Assembly: GCF_029848115.1 (NCBI RefSeq)
Contig: NZ_JARVXG010000051.1
Span: 10,001 to 65,000, forward strand
Reading direction: 5' to 3'
DNA length: 55,000 nucleotides
Origin: Methanobacterium formicicum
Lineage (GTDB): Archaea; Methanobacteriota; Methanobacteria; Methanobacteriales; Methanobacteriaceae
In this document: piece after piece, positions 54,869-55,000 of the stretch
Position numbering within the stretch: the first letter of the stretch is position 1
Layout: each line of letters starts with the position of its first letter
The notes under the pieces: model-generated
What the model was told of the DNA's origin: nothing
Seen by the model: the letters and a program-made list of their open reading frames with translations, nothing else
The model's database searches: none
Program-made: the position numbers and the translations under genes

Positions 54869-55000
54869 TAGTAATACCACCCAATAAAATGCTTTAATTA
54901 TCTAATATTATAATTAATATCTTTACTTTTTCATTTATCCAATCTTACTAAACAATTTTCATTCATCATTAAGATCTGATTCCATACCTTTTAACTGTAA

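Overview
The window comes from a methanogenic archaeon of the order Methanobacteriales, most likely a Methanobacterium. The grounds are class III ([13 protein letters not shown]) pilins, an STT3/AglB oligosaccharyltransferase, the archaeal trio of Era-like GTPase, DUF2073 and zinc-ribbon genes, TATA-box promoters, and a provirus carrying a pseudomurein endoisopeptidase, which only makes sense against a pseudomurein wall. Starts are often GTG or TTG, with GGTGAT/GGAGG-type ribosome sites.

Left end, 1-3836 (minus strand): a tightly packed operon SIR2-like NADase, HerA-like ATPase, KTSC-domain protein and an unidentified gene cut by the window edge. SIR2 plus HerA is a known two-gene antiviral pair; the two further genes may extend it. 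Host genes, 3927-15496: the zinc-ribbon, DUF2073 and GTPase trio, a UPF0173 hydrolase, a membrane-anchored TrmB-like protein, an MJ1255-type glycosyltransferase, a winged-helix-like protein, two type IV pilin-like genes, and three large GT-C membrane proteins including an AglB with an altered WWDYG motif. Then 15.5-16.8 kb is almost gene-free, with two structured-RNA candidates and a 45-residue zinc-ribbon gene.

From about 16.8 kb to at least 52 kb lies a tailed (siphovirus-like) provirus, read mostly on the minus strand. In transcription order (right to left): early genes behind a striking array of eight TATACT motifs (51784-51871); small zinc-binding proteins; a putative replication protein with upstream AGTAG repeats; a Myb-like protein; a sensor histidine kinase; two adjacent genes that look like a split TFB (zinc ribbon, then one cyclin fold); holin-like membrane proteins; terminase; portal; MuF-like protein; a tRNA-Asn; capsid genes; tail tube; tail chaperones with a possible frameshift; a block of accessory genes on both strands (proteasome-like Ntn hydrolase, DUF4258/DUF2283 pair, DUF2188 protein, RHH repressor); a tape measure protein ending in a transglutaminase-like domain; tail tip and fibre proteins; and the lysin. 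No integrase is visible, so the right boundary is probably beyond the window or in 52-55 kb.

The right end, 52.7-54.9 kb, has a small Cys-rich protein and a two-gene unit: a ParB-HTH-DUF488 fusion and an unrecognised 260-residue partner. Most noteworthy: the tape measure-transglutaminase fusion, the split TFB, the phased TATACT array, the ParB-DUF488 pair, the viral Ntn hydrolase and the extended SIR2-HerA operon.
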